47,742 nt of DNA from Flavobacteriales bacterium (GTDB lineage: Bacteria; Bacteroidota; Bacteroidia; Flavobacteriales; Flavobacteriaceae), in contig QOQB01000011.1 of NCBI GenBank assembly GCA_003331305.1, positions 1 through 47,742 on the forward strand, read 5' to 3'. The notes under the pieces are model-generated. The model was not told where the DNA came from and did no database searches. It was given only the letters and a program-made list of their open reading frames with translations. Made by a program: the position numbers and the translations under genes. This document shows, piece after piece, positions 35,676 through 44,140 of this stretch. Each line of letters begins with the position of its first letter. The first letter of the stretch is position 1.

Positions 35676-36497
35676 TTAATGCTTTATTAATTTTTTATGC
35701 AAAATCGCCTCTTTATTGATTTCCTCCATCATATAGACTCCAGAGACCAATTCAGAAACGTCTAAAGTATGAGATACCGTTTGGTGTATAACACGTTGCC
35801 CTGTTAGGCTATATATACTGACCAACACTTGGTCAGCTAAATTGTCAAAATAAAGTATAGTGGTGACTGGGTTAGGATAGATGTTAAGGGTAGTGTCATT
35901 AAATTTCACACCGAGTATGGTTACATCAAAAGATTTTGATGGAAACTTATTTGTTGCGGTGACATTTGTTAGGGCTCCGTCAAGTGCATTAGTTCCGCTA
36001 TAATTCCACGCTGTTGAGTCGAACTGATTTGTACCAGCAGAGGTATTTTTTCTATATGCCCATCCATCCAAATACTCCCAATTTTCACCTGTTCCGCTGG
36101 TATTTATATCGCCAAATACATCAACGACACTGCCGTCGAAATATAACTCTATAGCATCATCGCCATTAACATTGGCTGCGCTATCAGTATAGTCGGGGTT
36201 AAAACCAAAGAATGCGTTAAACTGAGTATTTTCTGTTGCTACATAAATAAATGTCCCCTCAGAAAGCATTATATTAGGAAATGTGTATTCTTCACCATCT
36301 GATCCAAATCCGTTATTGGCTGATCCAAAGCCATATTTTGATAAGTCAGAGATATCGTTGAGAGCAACAAATTCAACTGCTTTAGGAGTACCACCAGAAA
36401 GTGGACCATCAATTATTCCTGTAATTATAAGATCTTGCGCAACAAGAAAATTAAATGTAAAAATCCAAATGCAAAAAGGTATAGAAGTAGGTTTCAT
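35676..36497 (-). CDS. T9SS-secreted protein with lamin-tail-like domain and sorting domain
   Basis: A 273-residue secreted protein: signal peptide (about 1-20), then a lamin-tail-like domain (residues about 21-175; DLIITGIIDGPLSGGTPKAVEF, SDGEEYTFPNI, VNGDDAIELYFDGSVVDVFGD) and a C-terminal T9SS type A sorting domain (residues about 200-273; LNIYPNPVTTILYFDN, VSIYSLTGQRV, LDVSELVSGVYMMEE, ending KKLIKH). The N-terminal domain strongly resembles the one found in front of large extracellular nucleases in other marine bacteria, but no nuclease domain is present here. It should be exported by the T9SS, of which PorW/SprE (23454-25898) is a part. It converges on the EnvC-like gene with four bases between stops. 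Confidence 0.85.
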   Translation of the reverse strand: MKPTSIPFCIWIFTFNFLVAQDLIITGIIDGPLSGGTPKAVEFVALNDISDLSKYGFGSANNGFGSDGEEYTFPNIMLSEGTFIYVATENTQFNAFFGFNPDYTDSAANVNGDDAIELYFDGSVVDVFGDINTSGTGENWEYLDGWAYRKNTSAGTNQFDSTAWNYSGTNALDGALTNVTATNKFPSKSFDVTILGVKFNDTTLNIYPNPVTTILYFDNLADQVLVSIYSLTGQRVIHQTVSHTLDVSELVSGVYMMEEINKEAILHKKLIKH

Positions 36498-36559
36498 AAT
36501 AAAAATTGTGCAATAAAATTATGAAAAAATAGTTGTTTTACAAACAATTGTTTGCGCTG

Positions 36560-37138
36560 CTATCGCATCTTGGCAATGTACTTGCCCACCATATCAAACT
36601 CAATATTGACCAAATGCCCAACTTGAAGTTGATTAAATACAGTATGTTTATAGGTGTATGGAATAATGGCAACACCAAAAGCATGCCCCTCGGAACCAAC
36701 CACTGTCAGGCTTGTACCATTTACACAAATGGAACCTTTTTCAATGGTGATATTTTTAGAGTGTTCATTGTATTTAAAACGAAACAACCAACTGCCGTTT
36801 TGGTCTTCAATGTGCGTGCATGTAGCTACTTCATCAACGTGCCCTTGAACCAAATGGCCGTCTAATCTATCGCCCAAACGCATGGCGCGTTCTAAGTTAA
36901 TTTTATCCCCAACGCTCCATTTTTGAAGTGCCGTTTTGTCTAAGGTTTCTTGAATGGCCGTAACCGTGTATTGATTGTTGTCAATAGCGACCACGGTGAG
37001 ACAGACGCCATTGTGCGCCAAACTTTGGTCAATTTTCAACTCGTTTGTGATATCGCTTGAAAGCGTATAATGCACATTACCCTCGTCGCGCTCGATGCGC
37101 TCGATAGTGCCCATGGTTTCGATTATTCCTGTAAACAT
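36560..37138 (-). CDS. ribE: Riboflavin synthase, alpha subunit
   Basis: A 192-residue riboflavin synthase that dismutates two lumazine molecules to riboflavin. It consists of two similar barrels: MFTGIIETMGTI at the N-terminus and AMRLGDRLDGHLVQGHVDEVATC starting the second, each with a substrate-binding SxxHNGVCLTV or GTSLTV loop. The start at 37138 gives the near-invariant MFTGII N-terminus; the open frame extends a further 50 codons upstream across the start of pdxA, but this part has no family similarity. It diverges from pdxA, with 43 bases between start codons. Confidence 0.96.
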   Translation of the reverse strand: MFTGIIETMGTIERIERDEGNVHYTLSSDITNELKIDQSLAHNGVCLTVVAIDNNQYTVTAIQETLDKTALQKWSVGDKINLERAMRLGDRLDGHLVQGHVDEVATCTHIEDQNGSWLFRFKYNEHSKNITIEKGSICVNGTSLTVVGSEGHAFGVAIIPYTYKHTVFNQLQVGHLVNIEFDMVGKYIAKMR

Positions 37139-37153
37139 AAACGTTGAATCCTG

Positions 37154-37161
37154 TACCTTTG
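37154..37161 (+). promoter_or_regulatory. Consensus -7 promoter element before pdxA
   Basis: TACCTTTG is an exact TAnnTTTG, 20 bases before the pdxA ATG at 37182. No clear TTG is present at the -33 distance. It lies in the 43-base divergent gap shared with riboflavin synthase. Confidence 0.55.
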
Positions 37162-37181
37162 TGGCAACAAAAATACACAAA

Positions 37182-38174
37182 ATGTCTGCGCTTCCCACTG
37201 TAGCAATTTCTGTTGGCGACCCAAACGGAGTTGGTGCTGAAATTGTCCTCAAATCATTCGGAGATAAAACTCTTTTTGAGCAGTGCATTCCTGTAGTATA
37301 TGCCGATTTTGATTTTATGCAAGCACTGCAAAATCATTTTGGCACTAAAGTTCCTTTACAGCCGCTAGACAATCATCCCAAAAAAGACGTATTGTATGTT
37401 AAATCGGTTTGGGAGAATTCTCCTGAAATTGACTTTGGTAAGCAAAGTACAGCTGCTGGTACCGCTGCCTTTGAATCGTTACAGGCAGCCGCGTTAGCAG
37501 TACAGCAAAAAGAAGCAGATGCGCTGGTAACTGCGCCCATCCACAAAGCCGCTATCAAAAGTGATGCGTTTCCATTTGCCGGGCACACACACTATTTAGC
37601 TTCACTTTGGGGGGGCAAGGCATTAATGATTTTAGCTCATCAAAAACTTCGTGTTGCCCTACTAACCGATCATATTCCTTTAGCAAAGGTAGCGTCGCGT
37701 ATTACTCCTAATTTAATTCAAGAAAAAACACTTCAATTAGCGCATACATTGGAAAATGATTTTGGTTATTCCCTTCCAAAAATTGCACTATTAGGACTAA
37801 ATCCACATGCCGGCGACCAAGGCGTTATTGGTTCTGAAGATGATCGTATCTTAAAGCCAGCGATTGAAAAACTGCAAAAAGAAGGCATTGATATTTCGGG
37901 ACCTTTTGCTGCTGATGGTTTTTTTGGACAAAAAAGCTATCAAAATTATACTGCGGTCTTATCTTGTTATCATGACCAGGGATTGGTTGGCTTTAAAACG
38001 CTGGCGTTTGGCAACGGGGTAAACATCACCGCAGGCTTACCATTTGTCCGCACATCTCCCGACCACGGAACGGCCTTTGATATTGCCGGAAAAGGAATTG
38101 CGAATTACCATTCGTTTGCTGCAGCAATACAGATGGCATGTAACATTTGGGCTGCACGCCAAAAGAATAATTAA
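37182..38174 (+). CDS. pdxA: 4-hydroxythreonine-4-phosphate dehydrogenase
   Basis: A 330-residue enzyme of pyridoxal-phosphate biosynthesis that oxidises 4-phosphohydroxy-threonine with NAD. Visible motifs are AISVGDPNGVGAEI near the N-terminus, TAPIHKAAI, AGHTHYLA (metal-binding His), LNPHAGDQGVIG, and CYHDQGL with the catalytic His/Asp, then RTSPDHGTAFDIAGKG at the C-terminus. The ATG at 37182 was chosen because the family begins right there; codons before it overlap the riboflavin synthase promoter region. It is followed by yceD after 43 bases. Confidence 0.97.
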   Translation: MSALPTVAISVGDPNGVGAEIVLKSFGDKTLFEQCIPVVYADFDFMQALQNHFGTKVPLQPLDNHPKKDVLYVKSVWENSPEIDFGKQSTAAGTAAFESLQAAALAVQQKEADALVTAPIHKAAIKSDAFPFAGHTHYLASLWGGKALMILAHQKLRVALLTDHIPLAKVASRITPNLIQEKTLQLAHTLENDFGYSLPKIALLGLNPHAGDQGVIGSEDDRILKPAIEKLQKEGIDISGPFAADGFFGQKSYQNYTAVLSCYHDQGLVGFKTLAFGNGVNITAGLPFVRTSPDHGTAFDIAGKGIANYHSFAAAIQMACNIWAARQKNN

Positions 38175-38200
38175 ATACAAGGCTGTACGGCCAAATTTTA

Positions 38201-38208
38201 TATATTTG
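38201..38208 (+). promoter_or_regulatory. Consensus -7 promoter element before yceD-rpmF
   Basis: TATATTTG matches TAnnTTTG exactly and ends nine bases before the ATG at 38218. The leader would be very short. The nearby sequence lacks a clear TTG at -33. Confidence 0.5.
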
Positions 38209-38217
38209 CCGACTGTA

Positions 38218-38760
38218 ATGAAGGATGCAAAAAATGTTCTGGCTCCTTTTGTATTAGCTTTTGCTGGTCTTAAAGAAGGTATTCATTATTTTTCTCTAGA
38301 CATTACATCGAAGTTCTTTGATGCTTTTGACTATACCGAATTCAATGCTGCTGCGTTAATTGCACAGGTTGAGTTAAACAAGAAGGCTAGTATGCTAGAG
38401 TTGCAATTTTCTATTTCGGGAACCGTAAATGTAAGTTGTGATGTTTCAAACGAGCCTTTTGACTTACCCCTTAACCCCAATCATGAATTGGTAGTGAAAT
38501 TTGGGGAAGCATTTAACGATGAAAATGATGAACTGCTGGTTTTACCACATGGTTCTCATCAAGTTGATGTTTCGCAAACGCTGTTTGAAACCATTGTGTT
38601 AGCAGTGCCACAAAAAAGGGTTCACCCAGGTATAGAGAATGGGAGTTTACATTCTGATTTGTTAGACAGATTAGACGAACTACATCCCAATGAAAGCACT
38701 AAAGCGCCTGAGACAACCGATCCCCGATGGGATGCGTTAAAGAAATTAAAGAAAGACTAA
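38218..38760 (+). CDS. yceD: YceD/DUF177 protein
   Basis: A 180-residue protein of the YceD (DUF177) family, which sits before rpmF in many bacteria and affects 23S rRNA or ribosome assembly. The ATG at 38218 gives [25 protein letters not shown]; the open frame extends 58 codons back through the end of pdxA, without supporting similarity. The sequence has the conserved central strand [22 protein letters not shown], in which one Cys of the usual CxRC motif remains, and ends in [12 protein letters not shown], the family tail. rpmF follows after ten bases. Confidence 0.9.
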   Translation: MKDAKNVLAPFVLAFAGLKEGIHYFSLDITSKFFDAFDYTEFNAAALIAQVELNKKASMLELQFSISGTVNVSCDVSNEPFDLPLNPNHELVVKFGEAFNDENDELLVLPHGSHQVDVSQTLFETIVLAVPQKRVHPGIENGSLHSDLLDRLDELHPNESTKAPETTDPRWDALKKLKKD

Positions 38761-38770
38761 AACAGCTGTT

Positions 38771-38968
38771 ATGGCACATCCAAAACGAAAAATCTCCAAA
38801 ACGCGTCGCGATAAGCGTCGCACTCACTACAAGGCAGTTGCGCCACAAATTGCTACATGTAGCACTACTGGTGAATCGCATTTGTATCATCGTGCCCATT
38901 GGCATGAAGGAAAATTATACTACCGAGGTAAGGTTTTAATTGACAATTCGGTAGAAACTGAGGAATAA
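38771..38968 (+). CDS. rpmF: 50S ribosomal protein L32
   Basis: A 65-residue L32. [21 protein letters not shown] is the classic basic N-terminus, followed by a globular [24 protein letters not shown]. Only one Cys remains, so the zinc ribbon found in some L32 versions is absent, as expected for this lineage. It follows yceD in the well-known yceD-rpmF-fabH order and is closed by a hairpin terminator at 38994-39020. Confidence 0.98.
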   Translation: MAHPKRKISKTRRDKRRTHYKAVAPQIATCSTTGESHLYHRAHWHEGKLYYRGKVLIDNSVETEE

Positions 38969-38993
38969 AATTATTCTCTTCATAAAACAATCG

Positions 38994-39020
38994 GCGTCTT
39001 TCGTAAAAGGCGCTTTTTTT
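38994..39020 (+). terminator. Hairpin terminator after rpmF
   Basis: GCGTCTTT (38994-39001) pairs with AAAGGCGC (39006-39013), including one G-T wobble, around the loop CGTA. Seven T follow (39014-39020). It separates yceD-rpmF from fabH. Confidence 0.85.
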
Positions 39021-39038
39021 AGCTATTTTTTATAATTT

Positions 39039-39065
39039 TTTTGAGTTTTTAGCTCAAAATGAGCT
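39039..39065 (+). promoter_or_regulatory. Two overlapping inverted repeats upstream of fabH
   Basis: TTTTGAG (39039-39045) and CTCAAAA (39053-39059) are inverted copies seven bases apart. The second arm is shared with AGCTCA (39051-39056) and TGAGCT (39060-39065), three bases apart. The two hairpins exclude each other. The site lies about 60 bases before fabH and could be an operator or attenuator for the fabH-accB-accC genes. Confidence 0.4.
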
Positions 39066-39123
39066 GATTTTTACTAATTTTCGACAAAATTGTAGAAAAG
39101 CACTTTTGTGTAATTCGGTCTAT

Positions 39124-40119
39124 ATGACTACAAAAACTGCAGCCATAACCGCCGTTGGAGGCTACGTTCCTGAGCATGTGCTCACCAATGCCGATTTAGA
39201 GCAAATGGTAGACACAAGCGATGAGTGGATAACTACTCGTACGGGAATCAAAGAACGACGCATTCTAAAACCTACGTCTCTTGGAACTTCATTTATGGCC
39301 ATCGCCGCAGCTCGCGAAATTGTTCAGAAAAAAAATATCGATCCGACAACTATTGATTTAGTTATCGTTAGTACTGCAACGCCAGACATGCCTGTTTCTT
39401 CAACAGCTTCTTTTGTTGCCACTGAAATAGGTGCAACGAACGCCTTTGGGTATGATATACAAGGTGCTTGTTCTGGGTTTTTATACGGAATGTCAGCAGC
39501 CGCAGCACATATTTCTTCAGGGCGTTATCAAAAGGTATTGCTTATTGGCGCAGATACCATGTCATCCATTATTGACTATACGGACCGTAGCACTTGTGTT
39601 ATTTTTGGAGATGGCGCAGGAGCTGTTTTATTTGAACCCAACGATGAAGGTTTAGGGCTTCAGGACGAAGTACTTCGCGTTGACGGCAAAGGGAGAGAGT
39701 TTTTAAAAATTGAAGCTGGAGGTTCTATGTTACCTGCATCTAGTGAAACCATTGACGCACGCAAGCATTTTCTCCATCAAGAAGGTCGACCTGTATTTAA
39801 ATTTGCTGTTTCCAATATGGCAGCTGCTATTAATCAAGTGCTTGACCAAAACAATTTGACAAAAGACGATATTGACTATGTAGTGGCGCATCAAGCCAAC
39901 AAACGAATTTTAGACGCGATTGCAAAAAATTTAGACTTAAGTTACGAGCAAATGCTTGTAAATATTGAACGCTATGGAAATACCACGGCAGCAACACTTC
40001 CTTTATTGCTTTGGGATTACGAAAGCAAACTAAAAAAGAATCAAAAACTACTATTTACTGCCTTTGGCGGCGGCTTCACTTGGGGAGCTACCTATCTTAC
40101 ATGGGCATACAACACCTAA
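39124..40119 (+). CDS. fabH: 3-oxoacyl-ACP synthase III
   Basis: A 331-residue KASIII that starts fatty-acid synthesis by joining acetyl-CoA or a branched acyl-CoA to malonyl-ACP. The catalytic triad is visible: Cys116 in QGACSGF, His256 in VAHQANKR and Asn286 in YGNTTAAT. The C-terminal FTAFGGGFTWGATYL is typical. The ATG at 39124 gives MTTKTAAITAVGGYVPE; a TTG-type start six codons earlier is possible but unlikely. It begins a run with accB and accC, 12 bases before accB, so malonyl-CoA supply and chain initiation are probably co-transcribed. Confidence 0.97.
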   Translation: MTTKTAAITAVGGYVPEHVLTNADLEQMVDTSDEWITTRTGIKERRILKPTSLGTSFMAIAAAREIVQKKNIDPTTIDLVIVSTATPDMPVSSTASFVATEIGATNAFGYDIQGACSGFLYGMSAAAAHISSGRYQKVLLIGADTMSSIIDYTDRSTCVIFGDGAGAVLFEPNDEGLGLQDEVLRVDGKGREFLKIEAGGSMLPASSETIDARKHFLHQEGRPVFKFAVSNMAAAINQVLDQNNLTKDDIDYVVAHQANKRILDAIAKNLDLSYEQMLVNIERYGNTTAATLPLLLWDYESKLKKNQKLLFTAFGGGFTWGATYLTWAYNT

Positions 40120-40131
40120 AAACAAATAACC

Positions 40132-40599
40132 ATGGAATTAAAAGAAATCCAAAATCTTATAAAGTTTGTAGCCAAATCAGGCGCTAGTGAAGTAAGTCTA
40201 GAAATGGGCGATATCAAAATCACTGTCAAAACAGACAAAGGAGAAAAAGCAGTTCCTGTTGCTGCCATTCCACAAGCTGCACCTGTTGTAGTTACACCAA
40301 CTCCAGTGCCTGTGGCCGCGCCAGCAGCGCCAGCAGCACCAGCTGAAACGGCTGTAGAGGGACATACGGTGAAATCCCCTATAATCGGAACTTTTTATCG
40401 CAAGCCGTCGCCAGATAAGCCCAATTTCGTTGAAGTTGGCGACCGTGTTGCAGAAGGCGATACGCTTTGCGTAATCGAAGCTATGAAACTTTTCAATGAG
40501 ATTGAAGCCGAAACAAGCGGAACAATTGTGAAAATTTTAGTTGACGATTCATCACCCGTTGAATTTGATCAACCCTTATTTGTTATTGACCCATCATAA
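40132..40599 (+). CDS. accB: Acetyl-CoA carboxylase biotin carboxyl carrier protein
   Basis: A 155-residue BCCP. The N-terminal helix [30 protein letters not shown] is followed by an Ala/Pro-rich linker (about 40-75) and a C-terminal biotinyl domain, in which Lys119 of EAMKL receives biotin. The thumb region [18 protein letters not shown] is present. It is the mobile carrier between AccC and the carboxyltransferase of acetyl-CoA carboxylase. It lies between fabH and accC. Confidence 0.97.
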   Translation: MELKEIQNLIKFVAKSGASEVSLEMGDIKITVKTDKGEKAVPVAAIPQAAPVVVTPTPVPVAAPAAPAAPAETAVEGHTVKSPIIGTFYRKPSPDKPNFVEVGDRVAEGDTLCVIEAMKLFNEIEAETSGTIVKILVDDSSPVEFDQPLFVIDPS

Positions 40600-40608
40600 A
40601 CCTTGCTT

Positions 40609-41949
40609 ATGTTTAATAAGATTTTAGTCGCCAATCGTGGCGAAATTGCGCTGCGAGTTATTCGTACGTGTAAAGAAATGGGCATCAAAACGGTGGCCAT
40701 TTATTCAAAAGCTGATGCAGATAGTTTGCATGTTCGCTTTGCAGATGAAGCTGTGTGTATAGGCCCTGCACCAAGTAGTGAATCCTATCTTAAAATGGCA
40801 AACATCATTGCGGCGGCTGAAATTACAAATGCCGATGCTATACACCCAGGTTATGGGTTTTTATCAGAAAATGCCAAGTTTTCGAAAATTTGTGAGGAGC
40901 ATAAAATCAAATTTATTGGTGCCTCTGCACAAATGATTCAGCAAATGGGTGACAAGGCAACCGCTAAGGCAACTATGAAGGCTGCAGGAGTGCCGACTAT
41001 CCCAGGCTCAGAAGGTATTATTTCATCCTTTAAAGATTGCCAGAAACTTGCCAAGAAAACGGGCTATCCCGTTATGCTTAAAGCCACGGCTGGCGGAGGT
41101 GGAAAAGGTATGCGTGCCGTTTGGAAAGAGGATGAACTTGAAAAAGCATGGGAAAGTGCACGTCAAGAATCAAAAGCTGCTTTTGGCAACGATGACATGT
41201 ACATGGAAAAACTTATCGAAGAGCCACGCCATATTGAAATTCAAGTTGTTGGAGATGCCTTTGGCAAAGCCTGTCATTTGTCTGAACGCGATTGTTCTGT
41301 ACAACGCCGTCACCAAAAACTTACCGAAGAAACGCCTTCACCGTTTATGACCGATAAACTTCGTAAAGATATGGGTGCTGCTGCTGTAAAAGCTTCCGAA
41401 TATATCAAATATGAAGGGGCGGGAACCGTAGAGTTTTTGGTAGATAAACACCGAAATTTCTACTTTATGGAGATGAATACACGTATTCAAGTGGAGCATC
41501 CCATCACAGAGCAAGTAATTGATTTTGATTTGATTGCAGAACAGATAAAAGTAGCGGCCGGCATTCCTATCAAAGGAAAAAACTACTTGCCAAAACTACA
41601 TTCTATTGAGTGTCGTATCAATGCCGAGGATCCCTATAACGATTTTCGTCCATCACCTGGCGTAATAAAAACACTTCACACGCCTGGCGGACACGGGGTG
41701 CGTTTAGATACACACGTGTATGGAGGATATATGATTCCACCGCATTACGATTCTATGATTGCCAAGCTGATTACCACCGCACAAACGCGCGAAGAGGCTA
41801 TCAACAAAATGAAACGCGCGCTAGACGAATTTGTCATTGAAGGCGTAAAAACAACCATTCCATTCCACCGTCAATTGATGGAGCATCCCGAATACGTGGC
41901 TGGTAATTACACCACCAAGTTTATGGATGATTTTGAGATGGAGAAGTAA
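40609..41949 (+). CDS. accC: Acetyl-CoA carboxylase biotin carboxylase
   Basis: A 446-residue ATP-grasp enzyme that carboxylates biotin on AccB using ATP and bicarbonate. Signatures are [18 protein letters not shown] at the start, [12 protein letters not shown], the Gly-rich ATP loop [25 protein letters not shown] and the [14 protein letters not shown] block. The ATG at 40609 is preferred to a TTG two codons upstream. Length matches the Escherichia coli enzyme (449). It is the last gene of the fabH run and meets the convergent asd with three bases between stops. Confidence 0.97.
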   Translation: MFNKILVANRGEIALRVIRTCKEMGIKTVAIYSKADADSLHVRFADEAVCIGPAPSSESYLKMANIIAAAEITNADAIHPGYGFLSENAKFSKICEEHKIKFIGASAQMIQQMGDKATAKATMKAAGVPTIPGSEGIISSFKDCQKLAKKTGYPVMLKATAGGGGKGMRAVWKEDELEKAWESARQESKAAFGNDDMYMEKLIEEPRHIEIQVVGDAFGKACHLSERDCSVQRRHQKLTEETPSPFMTDKLRKDMGAAAVKASEYIKYEGAGTVEFLVDKHRNFYFMEMNTRIQVEHPITEQVIDFDLIAEQIKVAAGIPIKGKNYLPKLHSIECRINAEDPYNDFRPSPGVIKTLHTPGGHGVRLDTHVYGGYMIPPHYDSMIAKLITTAQTREEAINKMKRALDEFVIEGVKTTIPFHRQLMEHPEYVAGNYTTKFMDDFEMEK

Positions 41950-41952
41950 TTT

Positions 41953-42939
41953 TTACAGCAGTCCTGCGCTAGCAAGATATTCAGCAATTTGAACAGTGTT
42001 GGTTGCAGCGCCTTTGCGAAGGTTGTCTGCCACAATCCAAAGATTTAGCCCATTGTCTTGCGACGTATCTTTTCGAAGACGTCCAACAAAAACATCGTCT
42101 TTGCCATGTGCTTGAAGCGGCATGGGATAATCGTTGTTTTGAATATCGTCTTGCACAACAACTCCTGGTGTTTCAGAAAGAACACGGCGTACTTCTTCCA
42201 ATTCGGCGGACTTGCTTAATGTCAAGTTTACCGACTCGCTATGTCCGCCCACAACAGGAATGCGTACGGCTGTAGCCGTCACACGAATATTTGAATCAAG
42301 GATTTTATGCGTTTCGTTCAACAATTTCATTTCCTCTTTGGTGTATCTATTGTCTAAGAATACGTCACAGTGCGGTAAGGCATTGCGGTGAATGGCATGC
42401 GGATATGCCATTTCGCCTTCAACTCCTTCATATTCATTTTCTAATTGTTGTACGGCTTTTACGCCAGTTCCTGTAATGGATTGATAGGTAGAAACCACCA
42501 CGCGCTCAATGCCAAATGCGCGATGAATAGGCGCAAGCGCCATCACCATTTGAATGGTAGAACAGTTGGGGTTGGCAATAATTTTGTCCTCAGCCGTAAG
42601 TTCGTTCGCGTTGATTTCAGGGACGATAAGTTTATGATCGGGATGCATACGCCACGCCGATGAATTGTCGATTACCGTACACCCAACGGCTGCAAATTTG
42701 GGCGCCCATGCTAAAGAAGTATCACCGCCTGCAGAAAATAAGGCAACATCTGGCTTTAGCGCAACAGCGTCTTCAAGACCTATAACTGAATAGGTCTTAC
42801 CCTCGTACTCCAATTGTTTTCCCACAGAACGAGCCGAAGCTACTGGAATTAATTCGCTAATTGGGAATTGACGCTCTGCCAATACTTGTAACATCACTTC
42901 GCCTACCATTCCGGTGGCGCCTACTACCGCTACGCGCAT
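41953..42939 (-). CDS. asd: Aspartate-semialdehyde dehydrogenase
   Basis: A 328-residue NADPH enzyme that reduces aspartyl phosphate to the semialdehyde for lysine/diaminopimelate, threonine and methionine. It shows the N-terminal NADP loop VVGATGMVGE (4-13), the catalytic Cys in NPNCSTIQMV, STYQSITGTG, and HSESVNLTL with the catalytic His region. It may supply diaminopimelate for the cell wall, along with alr nearby. An upstream TACATTCG at the promoter distance differs from the -7 consensus by one base. Confidence 0.97.
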   Translation of the reverse strand: MRVAVVGATGMVGEVMLQVLAERQFPISELIPVASARSVGKQLEYEGKTYSVIGLEDAVALKPDVALFSAGGDTSLAWAPKFAAVGCTVIDNSSAWRMHPDHKLIVPEINANELTAEDKIIANPNCSTIQMVMALAPIHRAFGIERVVVSTYQSITGTGVKAVQQLENEYEGVEGEMAYPHAIHRNALPHCDVFLDNRYTKEEMKLLNETHKILDSNIRVTATAVRIPVVGGHSESVNLTLSKSAELEEVRRVLSETPGVVVQDDIQNNDYPMPLQAHGKDDVFVGRLRKDTSQDNGLNLWIVADNLRKGAATNTVQIAEYLASAGLL

Positions 42940-43037
42940 ATCTTAAATTTTGCTGCGAATGTACGCCATTCATCTATTATAATAATGTCCGAAGTAAGCT
43001 TTATCAAAAAAATAACAAGTTGTTGTATTTACAACAA

Positions 43038-44135
43038 TTATGAGATGATCTTCCTCGCAATGCGCTGCGAAAGCCCTGTTATAAACTCATACGAAATGGT
43101 TCCTGCGTGGTTCGCGAGCGCTTCTGCGCTTTCGTTATCGCCAATCACAATAACCGCATCGCCTTCTTCACACGCGATATTTGTTACGTCCACCATTATC
43201 ATATCCATACACACATTTCCAACAATAGATGCTTTTTGTCCGTGAATCCACACATAGCCGTTGCCGTTACCGTAAATCCGGCCAATTCCATCGGCGTGAC
43301 CTAGCGGTAGGGTTGCTGTTTGGATAGAGTCGCTTGCAACAAACGCGCGGTTATACCCCAACGAATCGCCTTTTTGAAGCGAGTGAAGTTGTGAAATAGT
43401 TGTTTTGAGTGTTAAAACCGGCTTAAGTTGCTTGTCAACTGCACTATCGTTACCGTAACCATAAAGGCTAATCCCGGTTCTCACCATGTCGTATTGCGCA
43501 TTTGCAAAATTTAAAACCCCTGAAGTGTTAAGCACATGAAAAATCGTATTGGGGTGCTTAGGTTTAATTTCCTGAACCACAGCCTCAAAGTGATCTAATT
43601 GTGCTTGGGTAAACGATTCTTCATCTAAATCATCAGAAGCAGCAAGGTGCGAATACACCCCTTTTAATTGAAGAAGATTCTTGTTCTGGTTTAGCAAATC
43701 CAAAAGTTGGTTGGTTTGATTGGGTTGGAATCCTAACCTGTTAAGTCCCGTATTAAATTTTAAGTGGATCGGGTAATGTGTTGTTTCGGTTGCTTTAAGA
43801 GTGGTCAAAAAGGCGTCTAAAACACGTTGGCTGTAAATGGCGGGTTCAAGCTTGTGTGCAATTAATGCCTCCAAATTTGGCTGCTGTGGGTGCATCACTA
43901 AGATAGGTTGTGTGATTCCTGCGGTCCTAAGTGCTATACCTTCATTCACATAGGCTACACCCAAATAATCGACCCCGCAATCTACAAGGCACTTTGCCAC
44001 CGCAACAGAATCGCTACCGTAACCAAAAGCTTTTACAACCGCCAAAAGTTTTGTTGAATTGGCTAAGCGTCTGCGTAAAAATTGGTAGTTGTGCCTAAGC
44101 TTAGGCAGGTGTATTTCTAAAACCGTTTCGCTCAT
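43038..44135 (-). CDS. alr: Alanine racemase
   Basis: A 365-residue fold-III PLP enzyme that makes D-alanine for peptidoglycan. The PLP lysine is in VVKAFGYGSDS (the family usually has KADAYGHG). Later blocks include HLKFNTGLNRLGF, YSHLAASDD, MVRTGISLYGYGND, and SLGYNRAF with the second catalytic Tyr. VWIHGQKASIVGNVCMDMIMVDVTN and the C-terminal GLSQRIAR are typical. It starts five bases after tdk ends, suggesting a tdk-alr unit. Confidence 0.95.
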   Translation of the reverse strand: MSETVLEIHLPKLRHNYQFLRRRLANSTKLLAVVKAFGYGSDSVAVAKCLVDCGVDYLGVAYVNEGIALRTAGITQPILVMHPQQPNLEALIAHKLEPAIYSQRVLDAFLTTLKATETTHYPIHLKFNTGLNRLGFQPNQTNQLLDLLNQNKNLLQLKGVYSHLAASDDLDEESFTQAQLDHFEAVVQEIKPKHPNTIFHVLNTSGVLNFANAQYDMVRTGISLYGYGNDSAVDKQLKPVLTLKTTISQLHSLQKGDSLGYNRAFVASDSIQTATLPLGHADGIGRIYGNGNGYVWIHGQKASIVGNVCMDMIMVDVTNIACEEGDAVIVIGDNESAEALANHAGTISYEFITGLSQRIARKIIS

Positions 44136-44140
44136 TTGCC

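Noticed and set aside
36541-36554. A 14-base perfect palindrome CAAACAATTGTTTG between the T9SS cargo gene and riboflavin synthase.
   Set aside because: AT-rich, with only a weak five-pair stem, and not placed at a recognisable promoter. Chance is a fair explanation.
37095-37288. Open frames of riboflavin synthase and pdxA extend past their normal starts and overlap each other.
   Set aside because: Both families begin exactly at the internal ATGs chosen, and the extensions have no family similarity.
38044-38217. Open frame of yceD reaching 58 codons back into pdxA.
   Set aside because: The added part is pdxA sequence in another frame; the family start is at 38218, next to a promoter element.
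38771-38968. Loss of the zinc-ribbon cysteines in L32.
   Set aside because: Zinc-free L32 versions are common and expected in this lineage.
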